From Pseudomonadota bacterium (GTDB lineage: Bacteria; Pseudomonadota; Gammaproteobacteria; Steroidobacterales; Steroidobacteraceae), in NCBI GenBank assembly GCA_019352035.1, contig JABBNZ010000007.1, forward strand, positions 1 to 64,000: a stretch of 64,000 bases of DNA. Reading direction: 5' to 3'. Below, piece by piece: positions 1-8,691 of this stretch; the stretch's first letter is position 1, and every line of letters begins with the position of its first letter. Below the pieces are notes generated by a model. The model had not been told where the DNA came from, ran no database searches, and worked only from the letters and a program-made list of their open reading frames with translations. The position numbers and the translations under genes were made by a program.

Positions 1-1615
1 CGGCGACGATGCAGCCGACGCCGATCAGCACGCCCACCCAGAGCGCGCTCCAGTCGATGTTGTGCTCGATCACCCCCTGCGCCAGCGCCGAGATGAGCCC
101 CGCCTGGGGCGCGGGCAGCGCATGCGCCGGGTTGACCCCCGGCGCGCCGAGGAAGCCGAAGGCGTGATTGACGACATCGAGCACCGGCGGAATGATCAGC
201 GCGCCCGCGATGACGCCGATGACGAGCGCCCATTGTTGCTTCGCCGGCGTCGCATCGACCAGCTGTCCGGTCTTCAGGTCCTGAAGATTGTTGTTGGCGA
301 TCGAGGCGACGGCGAACACGATGGCCGTGACGAAGAGCGAGAAGGCCACGAGCGCCTTGCCGGCGCCCGCCGGCAGCGAGCCCTTCACCGCGAACAGCAG
401 CAGCAGCGCGAACACGACCACCACCAGGATGCCGATGCCGGAAAGCGGGCTGTTGGATGAGCCGATGAGGCCGGCCATGTAGCCGCAGACCGTGGAGACC
501 AGAAATCCCATGATCGCGATGAAAATCACGCCGCCCACGGTCAGCAGCCAGACGTGGGATTCGAGGCCGCTGGTCATGGCGAAGTGCCAGAGAAGCCACA
601 CCACCGGCACGAGGCACAGGATCGACACCAGAGCCACGATGCCGATGGGGATGTCCTGCTCCGTCCGCGGCAGCGTGTGCGCCTGACCGGCTTTGCGCAC
701 GCGCGCGGCGGCCATGGCGCCGGCGAGGCCCGAGGCAACCGGCTTGATCAGCGTGAGCAGCGTCCAGATCGCCGCGATACCGATGGTGCCCGCACCGACG
801 TATCGGACGTAATGACTCCACGCGGCCTGCGCGACGACCGCCGCGGCACCCGTGGCGGGGTGCAGCGCGGTGAAGTGGGGAATTCCCCATCCCCAGGCGA
901 TCAGCGCGCCGACCAGCATCGCGATGCCGACGGAGATTCCGACGAGATGGCCGATGGCGAAGAGCGCAAACGACAGGGCGAAGTCGAAGCCCGTCGCGCC
1001 CCCGCTGTTGCCGAGTCGGAAGTAACGCACCACGTCACTGGCGAAGATGCGGGTCTGCACGACGATATAGAATGCCGCCGACACGATTGCGCCCCACAGC
1101 ACCGCCTTGAGGCCGGCGTCGCCCGTTTCGACTTTCTCCATGTCCTCGTTCTTCTCGGCCCCGGAGCCGACCTTGAGCACTTCCGCGCAGGCGACCCCCT
1201 CCGGATACGGCAGATCCGATTGGGTGACGAGCGCGCGCCGCAGCGGAATGGTGTACATGACGCCGAGGATGCCGCCGGCCGCGCATACGGCGAACGAGAT
1301 CCAGAACGGAAAGCCGGTCCACCAGCCGACGATCACCAGGCCCGGCAGCACGAAGATGATGCTCGAGAGCGTGCCCGCGGCCGAGGCCACGGTCTGCACG
1401 ATGTTGTTCTCCTGGATCGTGGCGCCGCGCAGGCTGCGCAGGATCGCCATGGAGATGACGGCCGCGGGAATCGAGGTGGAGAAGGTGATGCCGGCCTTGA
1501 GACCGAAGTAGACATTCGCGGCCGTGAACAGCACCGTGATGAGCACGCCGATGAGGATGCCGCGCAGTGTGAATTCGCCGCGCGCTCCGTCGCCGGCGGG
1601 TGTTGGCGTCTTCAA
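1..1615 (-). CDS. OPT family oligopeptide transporter, C-terminus cut by window edge
   Basis: This is an inner-membrane secondary transporter of the OPT superfamily (oligopeptides or metal chelates). Reading the minus strand from a TTG at 1615 gives an N-terminus with GEFTLRGILIGVLITVLFTA, then a conserved block containing AANVYFGLKAG, IPAAVISMAILR and ENNIVQTVASAAGTLSSIIF, which is the bacterial OPT signature. About 538 codons are present and the frame stays open to base 1, so the C-terminus lies outside. An in-frame TAA lies 14 codons upstream of the TTG and no ATG or GTG intervenes, so TTG is the best start although its ribosome site is weak. Long plus-strand frames across this stretch are antisense artefacts of high GC. 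Family assignment is secure; the substrate is not. Confidence 0.85.
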   Translation of the reverse strand, partial: MKTPTPAGDGARGEFTLRGILIGVLITVLFTAANVYFGLKAGITFSTSIPAAVISMAILRSLRGATIQENNIVQTVASAAGTLSSIIFVLPGLVIVGWWTGFPFWISFAVCAAGGILGVMYTIPLRRALVTQSDLPYPEGVACAEVLKVGSGAEKNEDMEKVETGDAGLKAVLWGAIVSAAFYIVVQTRIFASDVVRYFRLGNSGGATGFDFALSFALFAIGHLVGISVGIAMLVGALIAWGWGIPHFTALHPATGAAAVVAQAAWSHYVRYVGAGTIGIAAIWTLLTLIKPVASGLAGAMAAARVRKAGQAHTLPRTEQDIPIGIVALVSILCLVPVVWLLWHFAMTSGLESHVWLLTVGGVIFIAIMGFLVSTVCGYMAGLIGSSNSPLSGIGILVVVVFALLLLFAVKGSLPAGAGKALVAFSLFVTAIVFAVASIANNNLQDLKTGQLVDATPAKQQWALVIGVIAGALIIPPVLDVVNHAFGFLGAPGVNPAHALPAPQAGLISALAQGVIEHNIDWSALWVGVLIGVGCIVA

Positions 1616-1723
1616 GTTATAGATCTGCCTGGTGACCCCCGATGCGGCGGCACCTTAACCCATTGCGCCGCCGCAGGGAAAGGGCTCGAAGTGGCGGGCG
1701 CTGCCCGCGCCCGCGGCTCCCGC

Positions 1724-2443
1724 TCAGGGCAGGGGGCGCTTCGGGGGCAGCGCCTCGCCGCCTGCGCGCAGCGCCGGGTCGACGGCATCCTGCCGGCCGT
1801 AGGTGCGGAACCTACCGATCACGGCCTGCATCTGGCGCGCATCGAGCAAGCCCACGTTGCCCAGCGCGAGCGCCGTGCAGTATTGCGCCGCCAGGCTCTC
1901 CACCTCGCCGGCGAGCTTCAGCGCGGCGGCGAGGTCCACGCCCATCGCGATGATGCCGTGATGGGCGAGCAGGCAGGCCCTGCGGCCCTCGAGCGCGGTG
2001 AGCGCCGCGTCCGACAGCTCTTGTGTGCCGAACATGTGATACGGGGCGCAGCGGATGTCCTCCGCCCCTGCGACGGCCACCATGTAGTGGAATGCGGGGA
2101 TGCCCCGCCCCGTGCAGGCGAGCGCGGTGGCGTAGCGGGAGTGGGCGTGCACGATGGCGCCGGCTTCGGCGCGAGCCGCCATGATGTCCCGGTGAAAGCG
2201 CCACTCGCTCGAGGGCTGGCGGCGGCCGTACCAGGCGCCCTCCAGGCTCACGAGCGGCACGTCCCGCGGCTCCAGCGTGTCATAGGCCATGCCGGTCGGA
2301 CTGACGAAGAAGCTGCCCGAGTCCCGGCGCACACTGACATTGCCCGAGGTGCCGTAGGTCAGGCCGAGGCGTGTCAGATCCCGGCAGCCGGCGATGACCG
2401 CCGCGCGCAGATCGCGATCCGATGGCGCGCCGCCGTTGCTCAT
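1724..2443 (-). CDS. Class II aldolase/adducin family protein (sugar-phosphate aldolase)
   Basis: A zinc-dependent class II aldolase of the fuculose-1-phosphate aldolase type, 239 aa, which is normal for the family. Visible motifs are TYGTSGNVSVR near the N-terminus (phosphate and substrate binding), IVHAHSRYATALA (two zinc histidines) and LLAHHGIIAMG (a further zinc histidine). Its ATG overlaps the stop of the mtnA-like gene by 4 bp (ATGA), so the two are translationally coupled. That pairing suggests the aldolase cleaves the ketose-1-phosphate made by the isomerase: 5-methylthioribulose-1-phosphate or 5-deoxyribulose-1-phosphate, giving DHAP plus an aldehyde. The substrate is an inference from context; the fold is certain. 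Confidence 0.85.
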   Translation of the reverse strand: MSNGGAPSDRDLRAAVIAGCRDLTRLGLTYGTSGNVSVRRDSGSFFVSPTGMAYDTLEPRDVPLVSLEGAWYGRRQPSSEWRFHRDIMAARAEAGAIVHAHSRYATALACTGRGIPAFHYMVAVAGAEDIRCAPYHMFGTQELSDAALTALEGRRACLLAHHGIIAMGVDLAAALKLAGEVESLAAQYCTALALGNVGLLDARQMQAVIGRFRTYGRQDAVDPALRAGGEALPPKRPLP

Positions 2444-3531
2444 GCTCGCAGGCGCCGCTCCGGGTAGAGGCTCAACAGGCCCTCGCGGCTCGCCTCGCAG
2501 ACGCCGCGCTCCGTGATGATGCCGGTGACGAGCCGCGCGGGAGTCACATCGAACGCCAGGTTGAGCGCCGCGCTGCCGTCCGGGACGATGCGGACCTTGC
2601 CGATCGCCCCCGCGGCGGTTCGACCGGACACCTCCGTCACCTCGAGAGCCGACCGCTCCTCGATCTCGATGTCGGAGCCGCCCTCGAGGCTCCAGTCGAT
2701 GGTGCTGACGGGCAGCGCCGCGTAGAACGGGACATCGTTGTCCTTTGCCGCGAGCGCTTTGAGGTAGGTCCCGACTTTGTTGCAGACATCGCCGCGGGCC
2801 GTGGCCCGGTCGCTGCCGACGATGGCCATGTCCACTTCACCACGCTGCATGAGAAGGCCGCCCAGATTGTCGACGATCACCGTGTGCGCAACGCCGTGCG
2901 CTCCGAGCTCGAAAGCGGTGAGCGAGGCGCCCTGATTCCGGGGGCGGGTCTCATCGACCCAAACGTGTACCGGGATCCCAGCGTTGTGCGCCATGTAGAT
3001 CGGAGCGAGCGCCGTGCCCCAGTCCACGCACGCGAGCCACCCCGCGTTGCAGTGGGTCAGGATGTTGACTCGGCGCCCGGACGGCTTGATGAGGCGCCGG
3101 ATGATCTCCAGCCCGTGCATGCCGATGGAGCGGCACTGCTCGACGTCCGCTTCGCAGATATCGCCGGCCTCACGGATGGCTGCCTCGTACCGCTGCGCCG
3201 CGGCAAGGGGCGAGATGACGCCACGCACTCGCTCCAATGCCCACGCAAGGTTGACCGCGGTCGGACGCGTCGCCCGCAGCGTGCTCGCAGCCTCTTCAAT
3301 GCGCTGATCGGAGGCGTCCATGCGCAGCGCCAACGCAAGCCCGTACGCGGCAGTCGCGCCGATGAGGGGAGCGCCCCGCACGACCATCGTTCTGATGGCG
3401 TGAGCCGCATCCTCCAGTGTCTTCAGATCCAGCGTGACGAGCTCGAACGGCAGCCGCGACTGGTCAATCACCCGAACGACACCCGGACCGGCCGGCCAGA
3501 TCGTGCGGTAAGGGGTGCCTGCGATCTTCAT
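2440..3531 (-). CDS. mtnA: S-methyl-5-thioribose-1-phosphate isomerase (MtnA-like)
   Basis: A 363-aa aldose-ketose isomerase of the MtnA/eIF2B-like family, which converts 5-methylthioribose-1-phosphate to the ribulose form in methionine salvage. The sequence shows MVVRGAPLIGATAAYG near residue 50, LTHCNAG with the catalytic cysteine near residue 160, VGSDRATARGDVCNK with the catalytic aspartate near residue 240, and PFYAALPVSTID. The usual VGADR motif reads VGSDR here. It is the first gene of a two-gene unit with the class II aldolase downstream. No kinase, phosphorylase or later MtnB-D enzymes occur in the window, so a shunt for methylthioribose or 5-deoxyribose is possible. Family confidence is high, exact substrate less so. 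Confidence 0.88.
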   Translation of the reverse strand: MKIAGTPYRTIWPAGPGVVRVIDQSRLPFELVTLDLKTLEDAAHAIRTMVVRGAPLIGATAAYGLALALRMDASDQRIEEAASTLRATRPTAVNLAWALERVRGVISPLAAAQRYEAAIREAGDICEADVEQCRSIGMHGLEIIRRLIKPSGRRVNILTHCNAGWLACVDWGTALAPIYMAHNAGIPVHVWVDETRPRNQGASLTAFELGAHGVAHTVIVDNLGGLLMQRGEVDMAIVGSDRATARGDVCNKVGTYLKALAAKDNDVPFYAALPVSTIDWSLEGGSDIEIEERSALEVTEVSGRTAAGAIGKVRIVPDGSAALNLAFDVTPARLVTGIITERGVCEASREGLLSLYPERRLRA

Positions 3532-3716
3532 GAGCGTTGCGGATGGTAGCCGGTTTGCCCGAAGTCCGCAGCGACCTGCGCTCGAATCAGAGTCGCCGTA
3601 TCGGCATCCGCGGGGTCACGGACTCTCACTCCCTCTATCCGGGTGACAGATGTCATCCGCCGCCGATGACCGGCGGCACTGGCCACCAGGCGCATCGGTG
3701 CGCCATCCTTGCCGGC

Positions 3717-4925
3717 ATGTCGAGACAATCCGATTCGCTCACCGCCGGGCGCCGGGAGGCCGATTGCGGAGCCGGCGAGCCGCTGCACGCCGGCGATCCG
3801 CCGCGGCTGCGCGCCGCGCCGGGCAGCCCGCTCCTGCCCGGGCTCGAGGGCAGATGGCGCGCCAGCAATCTCATCTGGCTCATCTATTCCGTTTCCTTCT
3901 TCATCGAGCCGCTGCAGCGCGGATCGCGAGGCGGCTGGCTCGTCTTCGCCGCCATCTACGCGAGCTTTCTGGCGATCTATCTGCCCCTGATCTTTTCGCG
4001 CTCCCGCCGCACGCGTGGCCTCCTGCTGGCCGCCCTGGCCGTCCTCGGCGCCGCCTGCTACCCGATGAACCCGAGCGCGGGCGGTGGCATGTTCATCTAC
4101 GTCGCTGCCTTCGGGCCGTTCGCGGCGCCTTCCTTCGCCATCGCTGCCGGCACCATCGCCGCCGCGGCGCTGATTTCCGCGGCGGAAGGCCTGCTGCTGC
4201 ACCTGAGTCCCTGGGCCTGGGGCGGCCTATCGTTCCTCGCGGCCGCGGTCGGCACCGGCAATCTCCTCCAGGCCCTGCGCATGTCCGCCACCCAGCGCCT
4301 GCTCCTCGCGCAGGAGCAGATCGAGCACCTCGCCAAAGTCGCCGAGCGCGAGCGCATCGCGCGCGATCTGCACGATGTCCTCGGCCACACCCTCTCGGTC
4401 GTGGTGCTGAAATCGGAGCTCGCGGGCAAGCTCATCGGCGCGGATGCGCAGCGCGCGCGGCAGGAGATCGGCGAAGTGGAGCGGATCGCGCGCCAGGCGC
4501 TGGGCGAGGTTCGCGAAGCGATCCGCGGCTACCGGACGGAGGGGATCGCGGCGGAGATCGCGCGCGCCCGCAGGGCGCTCGATGCGGCCGGCGTCAGGCT
4601 CGAGTGCCAGCCGCGCAGCCTGCGCCTCGAGGCCGCGCACGAGTCGGTGCTCTCGCTGGTGCTGCGCGAAGCGGTGACCAACATCCTGCGGCACGCCGGC
4701 GCGACGAGCTGCCGGCTCGAGCTCGCGGCCGACAGCGGAGGAACACATCTGACGGTGCACGACAACGGGCGCGGCGCTGGCGAGTACGCCGGCAACGGGC
4801 TTCGCGGGATGCGCGAGCGCGTGGAGGCCCTGGGCGGCCGGCTCGAGATCCGCGCCCGCCAGGGAACGTGCTTGATGGTCGACATCCCGGCGCCGGCAGG
4901 CGCCCTGATGCGCAATCACCCATAA
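3717..4925 (+). CDS. Sensor histidine kinase, DesK/NarX (HisKA_3) type
   Basis: A membrane two-component sensor of about 402 aa from the ATG at 3717; the frame is open further upstream to 3537, but that part reads as non-conserved sequence. Several hydrophobic segments occupy roughly residues 45-185. They are followed by the dimerisation/phosphoacceptor motif ERIARDLHDVLGHTLSVV (His in DLHDVLGH) and a HATPase_c domain with VLREAVTNILRHAG (N box) and VHDNGRGAGE (G1). It lies 21 bp before a small membrane protein and then a NarL-type response regulator on the same strand, forming a three-gene signalling operon. The DesK-like architecture suggests membrane or envelope sensing; the stimulus is unknown. 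Confidence 0.85.
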   Translation: MSRQSDSLTAGRREADCGAGEPLHAGDPPRLRAAPGSPLLPGLEGRWRASNLIWLIYSVSFFIEPLQRGSRGGWLVFAAIYASFLAIYLPLIFSRSRRTRGLLLAALAVLGAACYPMNPSAGGGMFIYVAAFGPFAAPSFAIAAGTIAAAALISAAEGLLLHLSPWAWGGLSFLAAAVGTGNLLQALRMSATQRLLLAQEQIEHLAKVAERERIARDLHDVLGHTLSVVVLKSELAGKLIGADAQRARQEIGEVERIARQALGEVREAIRGYRTEGIAAEIARARRALDAAGVRLECQPRSLRLEAAHESVLSLVLREAVTNILRHAGATSCRLELAADSGGTHLTVHDNGRGAGEYAGNGLRGMRERVEALGGRLEIRARQGTCLMVDIPAPAGALMRNHP

Positions 4926-4946
4926 TTTCCAGTGGAGCGGCCATCG

Positions 4947-5501
4947 ATGCAACCACCCCCGAGCGATCCAGTGCGGGCCTTCGGTGCCGCAGTCGGCGCC
5001 ATCTTCCTCAGCCTGTTCGGCGCAGCCTGGATCATTCTGTCCCTGATCAACGGGAACTTCGCGCCGGCCCTGTACGTGCCGCCCGTTTTGATCACGCTCC
5101 TTCTGCTGTGGAGAGCGAGCATCGTGTTGCGCAGAAATGCGGCAGCGGCGCGCTCGCAAATGGATCCGGGCTACCGCCGCAAGATAGGGAGAGTCTTCGG
5201 CATCGTCAACGCCGTGCAGTGGACGCTCGTATTCGTCGCCGCCACCCTCCTCCCCCGATTCGGCCTCGACTGGTTGATCGTGCCGGTCATCGTGATCATC
5301 GTCGGCCTGCACTTCTTTCCGCTCGCCCGGCTGTTTGATCGTCATCTGTACTACGGCACCGGCATCGCGCTCCTCGGCTGGGCGGTGGTGATCGCATTGG
5401 TTTCGCGCACCACGCTGGTGCCGATGATCACGGCCGTCGGGACCGGCACTTTATTGTGGGTCACGGCAGCGATCCTCATGTTTCAATGCGGTATCCTCTG
5501 A
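4947..5501 (+). CDS. Small polytopic membrane protein of unknown function
   Basis: A 184-aa protein with about five hydrophobic segments (for example FGAAVGAIFLSLFGAAWIIL, LYVPPVLITLLLLW, WLIVPVIVIIVGLHFFPLA, GIALLGWAVVIALV). I do not recognise a named family. The ATG at 4947 is preferred over a GTG at 4932 because GGAG lies 9 bases before it. The gene is sandwiched between a DesK-like kinase and a NarL-like regulator, with short gaps on both sides. It is therefore probably co-expressed with them and may be an accessory sensor or the regulated membrane component. Confidence 0.7.
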   Translation: MQPPPSDPVRAFGAAVGAIFLSLFGAAWIILSLINGNFAPALYVPPVLITLLLLWRASIVLRRNAAAARSQMDPGYRRKIGRVFGIVNAVQWTLVFVAATLLPRFGLDWLIVPVIVIIVGLHFFPLARLFDRHLYYGTGIALLGWAVVIALVSRTTLVPMITAVGTGTLLWVTAAILMFQCGIL

Positions 5502-5508
5502 CAATGGA

Positions 5509-6138
5509 ATGTGCGCAATGGGCACGTTGAGCAAGATCCAGGTCGCCATCGCGGAAGACCAGGCCATGGTGTTGGGCGCGCTCGCCGCGCTCCTCGAGAC
5601 CGAGCCTGACATCGCCGTGTGCGCGCGCGCCACCAATGGGCGCGCCGCCCTCGAGGCACTCGGCACGCACAAGCCCCACGTCCTGGTGACGGACATCGAG
5701 ATGCCCGAGATGACCGGCCTCACGCTGGCGGCGCAAGTGCAGCACCGCTACCCGGAGGTGCGGGTCATCATCCTGACGACCTTTGCGCGGCCCGGGTATC
5801 TGCGGCGGGCGCTGGATGCCGGCGCCAAGGGGTATCTGCTGAAGGACCGTCCCTCCGCGGAGCTCGCCGACGCGGTGCGCCGGGTGCATCGGGGCCAGCG
5901 GGTGATCGATCCGGAGCTCGCCGCCGAGGCCTGGAGCGCCGAGCCCGATCCGCTCACCGAGCGCGAGCGGCAGATCCTGTGGCGCGCGGGCGAAGGGTGC
6001 ACGACGGGCGAGATCGCTGCGCAGCTGTGCCTCTCCGAGGGCACCGTGCGCAACTATCTCTCCGAGGCGATCAGCAAGCTCGGCGCCTCCAACCGCATCG
6101 AGGCGGCGCGCCTGGCCCGCGCCAAGGGCTGGCTGTAG
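5509..6138 (+). CDS. Response regulator, NarL/FixJ (LuxR HTH) family
   Basis: A 209-aa transcription factor. The receiver domain (about residues 9-125) has the acidic pocket AEDQ, the phosphoacceptor aspartate in LVTDIEMPEMTG, the switch threonine in ILTTFA and the lysine in GYLLKDRPS. The C-terminal LuxR-type helix-turn-helix reads LTERERQILWRAGEGCTTGE and continues into the recognition helix with EGTVRNYLSEAISKLGASNR. It is eight bases downstream of the membrane-protein gene and is the evident partner of the upstream kinase. Two in-frame ATGs (5509 and 5518) are possible. Targets cannot be read from the sequence. Confidence 0.9.
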   Translation: MCAMGTLSKIQVAIAEDQAMVLGALAALLETEPDIAVCARATNGRAALEALGTHKPHVLVTDIEMPEMTGLTLAAQVQHRYPEVRVIILTTFARPGYLRRALDAGAKGYLLKDRPSAELADAVRRVHRGQRVIDPELAAEAWSAEPDPLTERERQILWRAGEGCTTGEIAAQLCLSEGTVRNYLSEAISKLGASNRIEAARLARAKGWL

Positions 6139-6140
6139 GC

Positions 6141-6338
6141 TCAGCCGGGCGCCGGCTGCTCGCAATCGGCGGCGATTCGCGCGTGAATCCTCTCGCGCGG
6201 ATCCTCAGTCAACGCCGTCCGCGCGCGCAGCGTCAGGAGCTGGTCCTTCGAAAGAATTCCGCGCCGCGCCAGCTCGCGCGTGAACACCAGGTCCTTGTCA
6301 CGGAAGGCAGCGTACTCGGAGAGCGCGAGATCGAACAC
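6141..6338 (-). pseudogene. Possible remnant of a nucleotidyltransferase-type (DUF6036-like) protein
   Basis: A 65-codon minus-strand frame starting at a GTG reads DLALSEYAAFRDKDLVFTRE followed by a hydrophobic/charged helix. The pattern (D)LA-SEYAA-R-KD--F resembles the C-terminal part of DUF6036/AbiEii-like nucleotidyltransferase proteins, which carry a conserved SK-xA--REKD--F segment. The rest of such a protein is absent: the upstream sequence soon becomes the end of the ompW gene. I therefore read it as a decayed fragment rather than a working gene. It ends three bases past the response-regulator stop, tail to tail. The assignment rests on pattern memory only. Confidence 0.3.
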
Positions 6339-6384
6339 TGGCGGGAAGGATCTGTTGCCGCAACCCCGGCGGCCGGCCGCGGGG

Positions 6385-7077
6385 CTAGAAGGAATACCCC
6401 GCCGAGATCACGAGCGCATTCGGCCAGAAGTGGATTTCCGAGGTGCGCTGGAGCCCCGCCGTGTCGGCCGTCAGCTTGGTGTTGACCTGCGCGATGGAGT
6501 ACGAGCCGTACACGTGCCAGCGGTCGTTGATCTCATAGCTCAGCCCGACGGTCGCGGCCGGTCCGACCGATGACGGCAGCGAGATCGAGGTGGGGCCACC
6601 GCTCGCCGCATTGCCCGCGGCCGTCGACTGACGCGAGAAGAACATCGTGTAATTGACGCCGACGCCGACATACGGACGCAAGCGGGAGTTCGCGTCACCG
6701 AACACGTACTCCAGCAGCAGCGACGGGGAGAACCAGCGGGCGGTGGAGATGATCTTGCCATTGTAGGGCACCGAGCCGAGCGTCGCCGGTCCCCTGCCTT
6801 CGGTCTTGGTGAGCGGCGGATAGCCGGCCGTGAGCTCGAGGCTGAAGTGGGTCGACAGAGAGCGCACATACGCGAGGTATAGCGTCGCGACATTGTCGAC
6901 ATGCAGGTTCAGACCTGGCGGCACGTACGGCCCCGAGATATCGCCCGCCTGGGCGTCGAAGTGCACGAGATACACACCCGCCCGGATGTCGTTCGGCCCG
7001 GCATTACCCGCGTAGGCCCCGGATGCGGCAAGCGAAACAGCGGCCCCGAGCGCCAGAGTCACGATTTTCTTGTGCAT
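6385..7077 (-). CDS. OmpW family outer-membrane protein
   Basis: A 230-aa eight-stranded outer-membrane beta-barrel. A signal peptide is evident (MHKKIVTLALGAAVSLAASG ending near AYAG). The mature part shows OmpW features: DIRAGVYLVHFDAQ, SLELTAGYP, LLLEYVFGDANSRLRPYVGVGVNY in the middle, and a C-terminal strand ending NALVISAGYSF with terminal Phe, the barrel-assembly signal. A GAGGGA Shine-Dalgarno lies five bases before the ATG. It is followed 18 bp from its start by the stop of the lipoprotein hydrolase gene, so both may be in one transcript. OmpW proteins carry small hydrophobic compounds; the exact ligand is unknown. Confidence 0.85.
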   Translation of the reverse strand: MHKKIVTLALGAAVSLAASGAYAGNAGPNDIRAGVYLVHFDAQAGDISGPYVPPGLNLHVDNVATLYLAYVRSLSTHFSLELTAGYPPLTKTEGRGPATLGSVPYNGKIISTARWFSPSLLLEYVFGDANSRLRPYVGVGVNYTMFFSRQSTAAGNAASGGPTSISLPSSVGPAATVGLSYEINDRWHVYGSYSIAQVNTKLTADTAGLQRTSEIHFWPNALVISAGYSF

Positions 7078-7095
7078 GATCGTCCCTCGCCGAGC

Positions 7096-8691
7096 TTACG
7101 GAACTTGCGCAAAGAAGCCGCGGGCCGCCGCCATGCAGAACGGTGCCTCGGTGGTGTGATAGGAGGCGATCGCCGCCGGGCCGTCCACGGTGGCCAACCC
7201 CGCGTAAGTCAGCTGGAAGCCCGCCTGCAGCGCCTGGAACGGCCCGCTCGGGGTGGCGTTGAGATCGAGCTCACTCACGAGCCCTCCCTGGACGTACGGG
7301 GCCCACTCCGCCGCCATGATCTGCGTGTTCTGGAAGAAGACGGTCGGGTCCTGGTCGCCGCCGCAGAGCAGCATCGGCTCCTGGGGGGCCCAGCCGCTGT
7401 TACGCATGTCGTTCAGCTTCAGGTCCTGGCGCAGCCCGACCGCCGGCGTGGCGGCGAGCGCGATATTGCTCGAGGTCAGCATCGGGTGGGTCGGGTCGAG
7501 CAGCGTCATCTCCGCCTGGTCCGGATTCACCACCGCATCGTCAACGTACTCCACGCGGTAGCTGTTGTTGATGAGGTAAGGGTTGCCGAACCCCGTATCG
7601 AACAGGGCCGCCTGCGCGGCGGTGTAAGGCGGGCTCACCGGCAGGGCGAGCAGCTGGTCGGCCGCCGTATCCACCGCGCTGATGCCCGTCGCGGAGGTGG
7701 GTATGGCGCTGTCGAAGAAAGCCGTCTGCGGAAGCTTGCCGCTCTGAACCAAGCTCGCGAACGGCTCCGGGCTCGGCAGCAGCGAGTCGATGCCGCTCGC
7801 GTAGGTCGCGGAAAACACCTGCGCCGGCGTGTTGTGGAGATTGCCGTAGGCGTGGTTGTAGCTGCTTCTCGTCATCGGCCCGAACGCCGTCGAGCCGAGA
7901 TTCACCTGCCCGAAGAAGATCGCATCCCCGAACGCCTCCAGCGCGTAGGGGCCCGAGGACGGCGCCGATGCGGTGACGGCTTCGCCGGCCGCCTGCATCG
8001 CCTTGACGGTGGCCATCGCCACGTAGCCGCCCTCCGAATACCCGGTGACGTACAGCTTGCCGTCATCACTGGTAGTCGGCGTGAACGTGCTGAGCAACGC
8101 AGTGCGGGCCGCCCCCAGCGCATCCATCATGTCGGTCGCGTTCGCGGCCCCGTCGAGAAACGGGTGATACCCGAGGGTCGAGATGTCATAGCCCAAATAA
8201 TTGGGCGCCACCACGATGTAGCCCTGGGCCGCGAACACGGCGGCCACCATGGCCGATTCGGTGTACGCGGGGTTCGAGGTATCGCTGATGTCGGCGATGT
8301 TGTAGGTGGACTGAGTCGCCGTGCCGTGCGCGTACAGCACGATGGGCCGAGGCCCCGTGCACGGTGCCGACGTGCCGGTGGGCACCATCAGCGCCCCGGA
8401 GGCGAGCTGCGGGGAGTTGTCCGGCCCGATCGTCCAGTATTTGATGTAGTAGAAATCGACGCCGCAGGCGGGCGGGCCGGCGAGCTGCAGCAACTGCTGC
8501 CCCGAAGGGGTCGAGTTAAGCTGCGCGGTGAAGGTCGCTGCGTTGGCGGAGGCCACGCGCAGCGGCGGATTGTCGAGGAGTGTGCCGCGAGCGTCGCTGC
8601 TCGCCACCTTTCCGGTCGGACTGTTACTGCCGCAGCCCGCAAGACCGAGGGCTCCCAGAATGGCCCCGAGCACGACAAGCTTCCGCAACAT
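7096..8691 (-). CDS. Lipoprotein alpha/beta hydrolase (secreted lipase/esterase-like)
   Basis: A 531-aa exported hydrolase starting at the ATG at 8691, which has a strong GGGGGAGGACGC ribosome site. The N-terminus MLRKLVVLGAILGALGLAGC ends in a lipobox, so the protein should be lipid-anchored. The hydrolase fold shows the oxyanion strand PIVLYAHGTA, the segment GYIVVAPNYLGYD, the nucleophile elbow VTGYSEGGYVA (Ser in GYSEG) and a late LLCGGDQDPTVF with the probable catalytic aspartate. A C-terminal histidine candidate is in ASYHTTEAPFC. It resembles the secretory lipase/lysophospholipase-like group. It is upstream of ompW on the same strand. Substrate is unknown. Confidence 0.75.
   Translation of the reverse strand: MLRKLVVLGAILGALGLAGCGSNSPTGKVASSDARGTLLDNPPLRVASANAATFTAQLNSTPSGQQLLQLAGPPACGVDFYYIKYWTIGPDNSPQLASGALMVPTGTSAPCTGPRPIVLYAHGTATQSTYNIADISDTSNPAYTESAMVAAVFAAQGYIVVAPNYLGYDISTLGYHPFLDGAANATDMMDALGAARTALLSTFTPTTSDDGKLYVTGYSEGGYVAMATVKAMQAAGEAVTASAPSSGPYALEAFGDAIFFGQVNLGSTAFGPMTRSSYNHAYGNLHNTPAQVFSATYASGIDSLLPSPEPFASLVQSGKLPQTAFFDSAIPTSATGISAVDTAADQLLALPVSPPYTAAQAALFDTGFGNPYLINNSYRVEYVDDAVVNPDQAEMTLLDPTHPMLTSSNIALAATPAVGLRQDLKLNDMRNSGWAPQEPMLLCGGDQDPTVFFQNTQIMAAEWAPYVQGGLVSELDLNATPSGPFQALQAGFQLTYAGLATVDGPAAIASYHTTEAPFCMAAARGFFAQVP

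Noticed and set aside
554-2467. 637-codon open frame on the plus strand
   Set aside because: It is antisense to the OPT, aldolase and mtnA genes, is Arg/Gly/His-rich with no domain, and arises from high GC at third positions.
3537-3716. Upstream extension of the histidine kinase to 3537
   Set aside because: The 60 extra codons have non-conserved, Arg/Pro-rich sequence and overlap the promoter shared with mtnA; the ATG at 3717 precedes a plausible kinase N-terminus.
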